5,338 bases of DNA from an uncultured Pseudomonadota bacterium (GTDB lineage: Bacteria; Bdellovibrionota_B; Oligoflexia; Oligoflexales; Bog-1112). Shown in pieces: positions 1 to 5,255 of the stretch (within the stretch, counting starts at the first letter, position 1; every line of letters starts with the position of its first letter). Position numbers and translations under genes: made by a program. The stretch is taken from contig CALBMD010000401.1 in assembly GCA_937896265.1 (NCBI GenBank), positions 1 through 5,338 of the forward strand. The letters are read 5' to 3'. The notes below the pieces were generated by a model, which was not told where the DNA came from, did no database searches, and saw only the letters and a program-made list of their open reading frames with translations.

Positions 1-714
1 CATCAAACCCGTACCTGACATGACCATTTCGATTCCAATTTCAAAACTATCTACCCGTACTGGCACATCTAATTGAATATTCCAAATATCATTTATAAGA
101 TGATCGATATCTTCTTGAGTTTTATAGCGTCTACTTAAACCAACAAAAGGTACTCCAGCCATAGACTGAGGAAACTCGCCTACTAAGGCTTTATAGGCTG
201 GTCCACCAACAACGATAAGTTCACTATCAAAGATCTTTCTACAAAAATATTCATCAAAAGATAGTGGCGAATCGCTAGCAACAACATCGACTTTGTTTTG
301 CTGTAGTTTTTCTTCAAGATAAGCCACTCTTGCACAGCGAAAAGACATATTTGAAATTCTTGCGTCGGTTAAGTTTACGTCTAGAATTCTTGCAAGATAA
401 GGATAGATTAACGGCGATCCGCCGACCTTCAAATGATTCACGATGCCTGGAACTTTTTGACCAAGCAGAAACTCCATATCACGGACACGTTGAAAAACAT
501 CATCCGCTTTTTGGAGGAGATCTGTGCCCATAGATGTGAGTTCTAAGTGATTATTAATTCGCTTGAATAAATAAACTTCAAGAAACTCTTCAAGATCTTT
601 TATTTGCTTGCTGATGGTTGGTTCGGTGACGTGCAAAAACTTCGAAGCCTTCTTAATAGACCCTTCTTTTGCTGTAATATAAAACTGATATAGGTGATTG
701 AGATTAATCTTCAT
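1..714 (-). CDS. LysR-family transcriptional regulator, NhaR-like (3' end cut by window edge)
   Basis: Reading leftward from an ATG at 714, 238 codons stay open to the window edge, so the C-terminus is missing (family members are about 300 aa, so roughly 60 residues lie outside). Residues 5-65 form a typical LysR winged helix-turn-helix: NHLYQFYITAKEG, then KKASKFLHVTEPTISKQIKDLE (21-42) with the recognition helix, then FLEVYLFKR and a LTSMG turn. The opening NHLYxFyxxxKEGS resembles NhaR, the LysR regulator of the Na+/H+ antiporter nhaA in enterobacteria. Residues 92-238 look like the periplasmic-binding-protein-like effector domain (HLKVGGSPLIYPYLARIL; DVVASDSP; VDSFEIGIEMVMSGTGLM). The ribosome binding site is weak. 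It is divergent from the operon starting at 961, the usual layout for a LysR regulator and its target, but that link and the true effector are inferred. Family assignment is firm; the NhaR subgroup is tentative. Confidence 0.9.
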   Translation of the reverse strand, partial: MKINLNHLYQFYITAKEGSIKKASKFLHVTEPTISKQIKDLEEFLEVYLFKRINNHLELTSMGTDLLQKADDVFQRVRDMEFLLGQKVPGIVNHLKVGGSPLIYPYLARILDVNLTDARISNMSFRCARVAYLEEKLQQNKVDVVASDSPLSFDEYFCRKIFDSELIVVGGPAYKALVGEFPQSMAGVPFVGLSRRYKTQEDIDHLINDIWNIQLDVPVRVDSFEIGIEMVMSGTGLM

Positions 715-765
715 ATTTATTCTTATCTTGAGGGTTTTGGAGCGATATCTAATTCATAAATGATA

Positions 766-771
766 ATTATA
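766..771 (-). promoter_or_regulatory. Candidate -10 box for the LysR gene
   Basis: A perfect TATAAT on the minus strand lies 52 nt before the ATG at 714, which would give a leader of about 45 nt. No good -35 is present at 16-18 nt spacing; that position is pure A/T. The surroundings (about 745-800) are very AT-rich and include a 10-bp palindrome ATAAATTTAT at 786-795, so a chance match is possible. LysR proteins often bind such AT-rich divergent regions, but no clear T-N11-A operator could be singled out. Confidence 0.35.
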
Positions 772-838
772 CAACCTTTTATTTTATAAATTTATTCTTT
801 TTAATCCAGCCAGTTCCCCTTCTTTTTTTGATTAAGCA

Positions 839-883
839 TTTGAGAAAAAAGCGCTTGCAAGGTGTAGCCTTGGTTTTTTCAAA
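839..883 (+). promoter_or_regulatory. Hairpin with A-tract and T-tract in the leader of the 961-2515 operon (terminator or attenuator shape)
   Basis: CAAGG (858-862), loop TGTAG and CCTTG (868-872) form a 5-bp stem followed by G and six T (874-879). Six A at 845-850 and TTTGA at 839-843 can pair with the T-tract and TCAAA (879-883), so the whole block is a bulged larger hairpin and looks like a bidirectional intrinsic terminator. AAGCGCTT (849-856), itself a palindrome, sits on the inner left side. It lies 78 nt before the ATG of the first operon gene, so it could attenuate read-through or stop transcripts in either direction. The stem is short; function is inferred. Confidence 0.4.
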
Positions 884-960
884 TATCGAACATCACCCTG
901 ATTGAGTACAAACAAAAACATAGACGCTTTGAGCATTTAATTTTTCAGAAGGAGAATGTT

Positions 961-1572
961 ATGAAAATAAGTAAAAAAGCTATATCTGTAGCGCTTGCTC
1001 TAGGCTCAACTATGTCGATTGCTTTGGCAGACAGTGCAGTGAAAGTTGCTGTATCTAAAACAGCAACTCCAATAACCACCGAGTCTCTAAACCGATTCGA
1101 ATTTAGTCCGCTTTCACCATTTCTAGGCACAATGTCATTTACTTTATCAAGAAAAATTAGCCCGATCGAAAATTTTGGCCCGGTTTATGTTGGTCTCAAA
1201 GCGGGTCTTAGTCAGGTGGCATATGGCTCTCAAGATTTGAGCGGTTCAGAGATTGGTGCTGTGGTTACAAAAGAGCTAACACCTTTCTATGCTGCTCCAT
1301 ATCTAAAAACAGATCTCACGGGCGTGACCTTAAAATCTAAGGATACGGAAGTCCGCTACGCCAACTTAAGAGGCCTTTTAGGTTATGGCTATACGGATAA
1401 AATCACTGGCTTAGGTGTCGGTATAGAAGCTGGAGTTAGCTATAAAAATGGCACAGTCACTGGTGAAAGTGAACAAGTTAAAATGCCTATGGCTGGAAAA
1501 ATGGAAATTGAAAATGGCCACTTTGCAATTATTCACCCAGATGTTGGGCTAAACATTACATATAAATTTTAA
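961..1572 (+). CDS. Secreted small beta-barrel-like outer-membrane protein, unknown function
   Basis: The 203-aa product starts with a clear Sec signal peptide: KISKK basic end, hydrophobic AISVALALGSTMSIALA, and an Ala-Leu-Ala cleavage site after residue 23, leaving about 180 mature residues. The mature part has many alternating-polarity stretches rich in Gly, Tyr and Phe (for example VYVGLKAGLSQVAYG, LRGLLGYGYTD, GVGIEAGVSYKNGT, VGLNITYKF) and ends in Phe. That is the terminal aromatic expected for proteins inserted by the BAM machinery, so an 8-strand barrel of the small OMP type is plausible. No family could be named. AAGGAGA at 949-955 gives a strong ribosome binding site 6 nt before the ATG. 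It is the first of three closely spaced genes (next start 36 nt after the stop), probably under the divergent LysR regulator. Alternatively it is a soluble periplasmic beta protein. Confidence 0.75.
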   Translation: MKISKKAISVALALGSTMSIALADSAVKVAVSKTATPITTESLNRFEFSPLSPFLGTMSFTLSRKISPIENFGPVYVGLKAGLSQVAYGSQDLSGSEIGAVVTKELTPFYAAPYLKTDLTGVTLKSKDTEVRYANLRGLLGYGYTDKITGLGVGIEAGVSYKNGTVTGESEQVKMPMAGKMEIENGHFAIIHPDVGLNITYKF

Positions 1573-1608
1573 TCGAAACTATTTTATCTAGAGATTGGAG
1601 TAGAGGTC

Positions 1609-1809
1609 ATGAATTCACAGATTTTAGAAAGTAAGTGGAATTTGCTAAAAGGCGAAATTAAAAGACAGTGGGGTGATTTAACAGATGATGAGATCACTAA
1701 AATGAGAGGGAAAGCAGACATTCTTGTAGCTAAACTGCAAGAAAAATTTGCATACAGCCAAGAGGAAGCGAGAGAAAAGGTAAACAAATTTTTAGAAGAA
1801 TGGTCGTAG
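1609..1809 (+). CDS. CsbD family stress-response protein
   Basis: The 66-aa product is the usual length of CsbD/YjbJ proteins and carries the family pattern: WNLLKGEIKRQWGDLTDDEI near the N-terminus (residues 10-29), then a second amphipathic part, KADILVAKLQEKFAYSQEEAREKVNKFLEEW. It is all helical, highly charged, cytosolic by sequence (no signal peptide) and has no cysteine. Members are induced by general stress in Bacillus (sigma-B dependent csbD) and are abundant in enterobacteria (yjbJ), but their molecular role is not established. GGAG at 1597-1600 lies 8 nt before the ATG. The gene is set between an exported barrel-like protein and a lipoprotein, with gaps of 36 and 22 nt, so co-transcription in an envelope-stress setting is likely. 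Confidence 0.9.
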   Translation: MNSQILESKWNLLKGEIKRQWGDLTDDEITKMRGKADILVAKLQEKFAYSQEEAREKVNKFLEEWS

Positions 1810-1831
1810 TTTACAAAAAGGAGATTTTTTT

Positions 1832-2515
1832 ATGTTAAAAGCAAAATGGTTATTTTTATTGGTTCCAGTATTACTCAACTGTGGTGGCGGAAAAAAATCG
1901 CACAAAAAGAAAGATGTAAAATTAAAAGTCACGGAAGCGGCTGAGAATATCAAAGATTTTGACTACAGACTAAGCGGTGGATGGGTGTCTAACTGCTTAA
2001 AAACAGATCTAGCTGGCCTAGGTAGCCATCGCAAAGAGGCGATGTTTGTTCCTAGCGGCAAAGTAGTGGTTATGGAATACTTTTACGCAAAAAGTGATTG
2101 CCAAGAAAACGACCTATCCTTTACCTACCGCTATCAAGGTAAAGTCGATAAGTTCCATGGCAAGAGTGGTGAAGATGAGGTCAGAGATCTCGATATGCAA
2201 GTGAGCATTCAAGAGGTTATACCTAAATCATCATCTCTAAAAGATTGGTTAAATCGTCTGCATGTGTGCTCTGTAACAGACTGGAAAACTGACAAAGCGC
2301 AAGACATCACAGAGAAAGGTTGTTCAGACTGGTTTATTGGAGATCACGATACCATCTATGACGTCTACAATATCGATAGTAGCAACAAGCTCCGTTTTGG
2401 TGTGAACACCTTCTTCAACAAAGGTAGCCAGCAAACAAGACCATCAAGCGTTTCGAAAGACATGTTTCTTGAACGAGCTAATGGCTTGGACAGATTATCC
2501 GAGATGCTCAAATAG
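1832..2515 (+). CDS. Cys-rich lipoprotein, possibly lipocalin-like, unknown function
   Basis: The 227-aa product has a type II signal peptide: KAKW, hydrophobic LFLLVPVLLN, then Cys17 followed by three Gly and a Lys/His-rich linker (21-32). Asn directly before the lipid Cys is unusual (Gly, Ala or Ser is normal). There is no Asp at +2, so outer-membrane sorting is expected. The mature domain (about 45-215) has four cysteines, C55, C90, C146 and C164, which pair naturally as two disulfides within GGWVSNC...YFYAKSDC and HVCSVTDW...KGCSDW. The GxW start, an F/Y-rich strand pattern and a closing LRFGVNTFF...TRPSSVSKDMFLER recall small beta-barrel lipoproteins common in Bdellovibrionota-type genomes; this comparison is from memory. 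AAGGAG at 1818-1823 is 8 nt upstream of the ATG. It is the last gene of the three-gene cluster and is followed by a strong palindrome. Confidence 0.75.
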   Translation: MLKAKWLFLLVPVLLNCGGGKKSHKKKDVKLKVTEAAENIKDFDYRLSGGWVSNCLKTDLAGLGSHRKEAMFVPSGKVVVMEYFYAKSDCQENDLSFTYRYQGKVDKFHGKSGEDEVRDLDMQVSIQEVIPKSSSLKDWLNRLHVCSVTDWKTDKAQDITEKGCSDWFIGDHDTIYDVYNIDSSNKLRFGVNTFFNKGSQQTRPSSVSKDMFLERANGLDRLSEMLK

Positions 2516-2528
2516 CTAAATCATACCT

Positions 2529-2560
2529 GCTTCGCTGAGAGCCTTCGCTCTCAGCGAAGC
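2529..2560. terminator. Perfect 14-bp stem palindrome downstream of the lipoprotein gene
   Basis: GCTTCGCTGAGAGC (2529-2542), loop CTTC, and its exact reverse complement (2547-2560) form a GC-rich hairpin starting 13 nt after the stop codon at 2515. It would be a very stable RNA stem at the end of the operon transcript. There is no T-tract on either side, so a canonical intrinsic terminator is not supported. It could instead protect the mRNA 3' end or be a REP-like palindrome. ACCTG (2525-2529) and CAGGT (2567-2571) can pair outside it but compete with the next element. Confidence 0.55.
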
Positions 2561-2566
2561 ACCATT

Positions 2567-2723
2567 CAGGTTACCGCATCTAAATTCTAGCAACAGCAAG
2601 GACGAGGGTTGGGAGAAAACTGCACAGCTCTCAAGAAGGCTTTTTTTGGAAACCAATCGCGTGGTTTTTCCAGATCTGGCGTTGTTTTCTCGTCGTTAAG
2701 GCAATTTAGATGCGGTAGCCCTG
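2567..2723. mobile_element. Inverted-repeat-bounded 157-bp segment: MITE-like element or structured RNA
   Basis: TACCGCATCTAAATT at 2572-2586 is repeated as its exact reverse complement at 2703-2717. Allowing one G-T pair and a 1-nt bulge, the match extends outward to CAGG at 2567 and CCTG at 2723 (20 against 21 nt). The 116-nt interior carries further pairings: GACGAG (2601-2606) with CTCGTC (2690-2695), and GGAAACCA with TGGTTTTTCC (about 2648-2671), so the whole can fold into one long rod. The interior has no convincing intact gene. Long terminal repeats on a short non-coding body suggest a miniature transposable element or an internally deleted insertion sequence; the 6S-RNA-like rod shape leaves a structured RNA possible. 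No flanking target duplication is seen. Confidence 0.5.
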
Positions 2724-2759
2724 TGACGCCATCCAGCTAAACCTCTAAAATTTTAAGAC

Positions 2760-2777
2760 GGCTAAAAAGATTTAGCC
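2760..2777. repeat. Small hairpin, 7-bp stem
   Basis: GGCTAAA (2760-2766), loop AAGA and TTTAGCC (2771-2777) form a perfect stem just upstream of the transposase relic. There is no T-tract after it. It may be part of the former insertion sequence leader, or chance. Confidence 0.3.
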
Positions 2778-2779
2778 AA

Positions 2780-2907
2780 AGCTTGAATCGTCTGCCATTT
2801 ACCAAAGAATTCCGGGAAGAAGCGGTAAAAATGGAGCTGCAGGAGGTCTTACTCAATTAGCAGTGGGACGGCATCGACTGCCCTGGAAATGTCATAAAGC
2901 AAGATAT
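2780..2907 (+). pseudogene. IS3-family OrfA transposase relic (frameshifted, truncated)
   Basis: From 2780 the frame reads SLNRLPFTKEFREEAVKMEL (to 2839) and goes on to QEVLLN before a TAG at 2858. FTKEFREEAVK is the hallmark opening of IS3/IS911-type OrfA (HTH_Tnp_1) proteins. Shifting to the frame starting at 2848 gives LTQLAVGRHRLPWKCHKAR, which fits the following helix-turn-helix part (usually xTQxAxxLGVSxxTLxxWxKxAR), with small deletions and lost residues. The start codon, the leucine zipper, the whole of OrfB and recognisable IS ends are missing. The original would have encoded the DNA-binding half of a DDE transposase. It is dead, and the decay suggests an old insertion. The relic borders the inverted-repeat element and the unknown gene at 3005. 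Confidence 0.65.
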
Positions 2908-3004
2908 CTTTTGAATCCAAGCTAGACCCTATCCTACTATTAGTCTATCGTAAAGCCAGGCCCATAATGAATACCAGTCTGTTTTTTTTGCTTGAGGATG
3001 GAAA

Positions 3005-3304
3005 ATGAAAATATTCTTTAAAGAAGGTAAACCTGAAGATATCGTAGAAAAGATAAGATCAGAGCTAGGTGGCCGTAAGCTCGGCGAAATGCTAGACTTT
3101 TCTCTTAGCGGCGACAAACTCAATGTCGTAATTAAGAAAATGGGCACATCTCAACTTGAATTCAGCATTAAGCGCGACAATCCAGGTTCTAACTGGACGT
3201 TAAGCCAAGAAAAAATTGCCCTCTCTCATAAGGTCTTCAAAGCAGAGATGATGGGTAAACTAACTAAGATCATCGAGCGAGTCGGCGGTAAGGTCACCGC
3301 TTAA
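3005..3304 (+). CDS. Conserved-looking small protein of unknown function, 99 aa
   Basis: The product is a soluble, charged protein without signal peptide, membrane segment or cysteine. Apparent order: a strand MKIFF, helix EDIVEKIRSELGG (about 11-23), strands DFSLSGDKLNVVIKKMG and LEFSIKRDN (about 31-58), NWTLSQEKIALSH, and a long C-terminal helix FKAEMMGKLTKIIERVGG (about 78-95). This alpha-beta-alpha layout loosely recalls small polyhydroxyalkanoate-system proteins, but the resemblance is too weak to call. GAGGA at 2994-2998 lies 6 nt before the ATG, and codon use looks ordinary, which supports a real gene. It is preceded by the insertion-sequence scar and its last 45 nt overlap, antisense and codon-aligned, the end of the rhodanese-like gene. 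A CATAAT at 2963-2968 could be its -10 box, without a good -35. Confidence 0.7.
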   Translation: MKIFFKEGKPEDIVEKIRSELGGRKLGEMLDFSLSGDKLNVVIKKMGTSQLEFSIKRDNPGSNWTLSQEKIALSHKVFKAEMMGKLTKIIERVGGKVTA

Positions 3305-3772
3305 AAAACAGGCCGCCGCATACCCTTCCTGGCGTAAAGCCATTGCAGCGCTATAAGCCCTTTCGCTGGTTTCGCTCACCACTACTAATGGACGAGTTAG
3401 TTCTGTATTCTTATAGTGAGCCAACCATTCATGAAAAACAACCTCCCATGGACAGATTGCTCTAGATGGGTCTTTAAGGCGCTTGCTTGGCGAACGAATA
3501 TCAATGATCCAATAAGAAGCTAACTTTGGTAAATCTTCCGGATAAATAACAATCGCCTCACTTTGCCGCATAATCTCGCGCAGCGAACGGCAAACTTCAT
3601 CATAATTTAGCTGACTTAGCTCACAAAGCTCAGCTATAGTTTGAGGAATATTTTGAGTTTGTGGACGAAAAAGCCTCGGCGTCAAAAAAAACATCTCCTC
3701 AAGGACTAGTTCCAAGAAAGGCAGATTCAGCTCTGACAAAGGCATCGCTGGACTCAAAGAAATCTTTTGCAT
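3260..3772 (-). CDS. Rhodanese-like domain protein lacking the catalytic cysteine
   Basis: A 170-aa product from the ATG at 3772; a TTG at 3802 would add 10 residues but overlap the divergent gene, so ATG is preferred (CAGG 9-12 nt upstream is a weak ribosome binding site). Residues about 84-165 follow the rhodanese fold: YWIIDIRSPSKR (usual LIDVREPxE), FHEWLAHY, then PLVVVSETSERAYSAAMALRQEGY and AACFLSGDL. The active loop, normally CxxGxRS, reads SETSERA here: Ser133 replaces the sulfur-accepting Cys while Arg138 is kept, so classical thiosulfate sulfurtransferase activity is unlikely. The N-terminal 80 residues are extra; TIAELCELSQLNYDEVCRSLREIM (45-68) could be a helix-turn-helix, as in ArsR-rhodanese fusions, but this is speculative. 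Other cysteines (50, 61, 107, 155) exist outside the loop. A binding or regulatory role is inferred. Confidence 0.75.
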   Translation of the reverse strand: MQKISLSPAMPLSELNLPFLELVLEEMFFLTPRLFRPQTQNIPQTIAELCELSQLNYDEVCRSLREIMRQSEAIVIYPEDLPKLASYWIIDIRSPSKRLKDPSRAICPWEVVFHEWLAHYKNTELTRPLVVVSETSERAYSAAMALRQEGYAAACFLSGDLTADSLDDLS

Positions 3773-3790
3773 TAAGAGGTACCTGATAAA

Positions 3791-4318
3791 ATGTCCAGTC
3801 AAGATTACACTATCCTGGCTTATGAAGGAAAGACCCCAATTTTGGGGAAAGACGTTTTTATTGCTGCTGGGGTAAGGTTAATAGGAGATTTAGTTTTAGG
3901 CGATAGAGCTAACATTTGGTTTAACTCAGTCATTCGAGCTGACGTTCACTATATTCGAATTGGCGAAGATACTAATATTCAAGATAATTCTATCATTCAT
4001 GTCACCACTGATAAGTACCCTACTATTATTGGCAATCAAGTTACTGTTGGTCACTCTGCTACGCTCCATGCCTGTATTATCTCTGATCTGTGCCTTATAG
4101 GGATGGGCGCAACTCTTCTAGATGGGTGTGTCATTGGTTGCAAATCTATGGTTGCCGCTGGTTCCTTAGTTCCTCCTGGAAGGGAATATCCTGAAGAGAG
4201 CTTAATCTTAGGCAACCCTGCGACAGTAAAACGTAAGCTAACCCGTGGAGAGATCGATTTTTTAAGCCTTTCTGCAGAACGCTACGTCAAACTAGCTGCT
4301 AAGTATTCTCAAACTTAA
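3791..4318 (+). CDS. Gamma-class carbonic anhydrase family protein (YrdA/PaaY-like hexapeptide repeat protein)
   Basis: The 175-aa product is the usual length of this family. Residues about 15-145 are imperfect hexapeptide repeats (VFIAAG, VRLIGD, LVLGDR, ANIWFN, IRIGED, TNIQDN, PTIIGN, QVTVGH, LIGMGA, VIGCKS) that build a left-handed beta helix, normally a trimer. The zinc-ligand histidines are at 70 (IIHV), 88 (VGHSATLH) and 93. R49 and D51 (VIRADV) and Q64-D65-N66 match conserved family positions, and GNPA (141-144) is the typical close before the C-terminal helix. The family contains active Zn/Fe-dependent carbonic anhydrases (CO2 to bicarbonate) and proteins with no measured activity, so catalysis is likely but unproven. 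It is cytosolic, with no signal peptide. AGAGG at 3775-3779 is 11 nt before the ATG. It is head-to-head with the rhodanese-like gene, so its promoter must lie inside that gene. Confidence 0.92.
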   Translation: MSSQDYTILAYEGKTPILGKDVFIAAGVRLIGDLVLGDRANIWFNSVIRADVHYIRIGEDTNIQDNSIIHVTTDKYPTIIGNQVTVGHSATLHACIISDLCLIGMGATLLDGCVIGCKSMVAAGSLVPPGREYPEESLILGNPATVKRKLTRGEIDFLSLSAERYVKLAAKYSQT

Positions 4319-4416
4319 AATGATTCTTTTGGAAATTTAACCTCTTAGCTCTATCTGCAACTAAAAATATCAGAAAACCCTTTCATTTCCCTATCAAATC
4401 CGCCGACAAGCTTCTT

Positions 4417-5208
4417 ATGCAGCACGTTCCAGAAATTACCCATATTATTGATACTGGCAACTTCAACAAGGCTCATGAAGCCCTTGATAAACTCCTTGAA
4501 ATGGGGCCCAAGAATGTTGAAGCATTAAAACTCAAATGCTTGTTACTGGCTCACCAAGGACGCTTTACAGAGGAAGCTCGTCTTTGGGAAAAAATCATTG
4601 ATATAGACCCTGAAGACGAAGAAGCTATCACACATTTTCAAAGACGTTATTTTGATGAGCGAGAGTCCTTTTACTTCACCGATCTACTAGCTGATGGGGG
4701 GCGGCGCTTTGTCAGTCACCCACGCGCGCTCATCACAGCTTCATTTATGGGGCTTTTTGGCTGCATCCTTTTTCTCATCCTACCAAGCTTAGTACGAAGC
4801 TACAATTTCCTTGCAAACCCAACTATTTCCATCAGCTGCTTTGCTGTATTAGTAGCCATGCCGTGGCTTTTGATCATATATACTTATCTAACTGGCTTGC
4901 GAGAAATAGTTCTCACTAGCGAAGGTATTGCCCTATCAACCCGCTTGCGCAGCATTTCGATGAAATGGCTTGAAGTCGAAGATCTTGTTTTACTTCATAG
5001 CACAAGTGATGCTGATCTTACTTTAAACCTTGTTTTCAAGCCAAGATCTCACAATCAAAAAGGGCTTTCGATCGATTTAACACTAGATACTACAGCAATC
5101 AGAGCAAGAAACTTTTTCTTAAGCGAAATATCTCGCTACTTTCGCACACCGACCTACAAAAACAAGCTAGACTATCCTTTTGTTGATAACGCCTTAATAT
5201 CATTTTAA
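4417..5208 (+). CDS. TPR-containing inner-membrane protein with PH-like C-terminal region
   Basis: The 263-aa product has three parts. Residues about 5-72 are two tetratricopeptide repeats (GNFNKAHEALDKLLEMGPKN; GRFTEEARLWEKIIDIDPED), a protein-interaction module. Residues about 103-125 and 136-158 are strongly hydrophobic and form a transmembrane hairpin joined by a short loop, which would place both ends on the same side, most likely the cytoplasm. Residues about 160-243 (LREIVLTSEGIALSTRLRSISMKWLEVEDLVLL... LVFKPR) read like the bacterial PH-type domain found after paired membrane helices in YdbT-like proteins, including the TxxGI and W-x-E-V/I-x-D positions. No clear ribosome binding site precedes the ATG; the frame is open upstream to a stop at 4321 but holds no other usual start codon. 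It follows the carbonic anhydrase gene by 98 nt with no visible terminator. Its role is unknown; scaffolding at the membrane is an inference. Confidence 0.75.
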   Translation: MQHVPEITHIIDTGNFNKAHEALDKLLEMGPKNVEALKLKCLLLAHQGRFTEEARLWEKIIDIDPEDEEAITHFQRRYFDERESFYFTDLLADGGRRFVSHPRALITASFMGLFGCILFLILPSLVRSYNFLANPTISISCFAVLVAMPWLLIIYTYLTGLREIVLTSEGIALSTRLRSISMKWLEVEDLVLLHSTSDADLTLNLVFKPRSHNQKGLSIDLTLDTTAIRARNFFLSEISRYFRTPTYKNKLDYPFVDNALISF

Positions 5209-5255
5209 TTTAGCCCAACAGCACCAAGCCTAACCCGATTTTTTTACAAAATTTT

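Noticed and set aside
330..533. Rightward 67-aa ORF
   Set aside because: It lies wholly within the LysR gene on the opposite strand, has no ribosome binding site and no recognisable protein features.
945..1130. Leftward 61-aa ORF over the start of the barrel-like gene
   Set aside because: It is antisense to the signal peptide region of a well-supported gene; its hydrophobicity mirrors that signal peptide.
1584..1787. Leftward 67-aa ORF
   Set aside because: It is antisense to the CsbD gene, which has a clear family match and ribosome binding site.
2569..2720. Canonical 6S RNA or SRP RNA gene
   Set aside because: The rod-like pairing is suggestive, but none of the conserved SRP or 6S sequence motifs I know are visible, and a promoter would have to overlap the upstream palindrome.
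2929..3147. Leftward 72-aa ORF
   Set aside because: It is antisense to the first half of the 99-aa gene; its Ser/Leu/Pro-rich composition is typical of a shadow frame.
3773..3802. TTG start at 3802 for the rhodanese-like gene, giving 180 aa
   Set aside because: It would overlap the divergent carbonic anhydrase start by 12 nt and has no better ribosome binding site; the ATG at 3772 is simpler.
4319..4416. Promoter or terminator between the carbonic anhydrase and TPR genes
   Set aside because: No hairpin with T-run and no -35/-10 pair of reasonable quality was found in these 98 nt.
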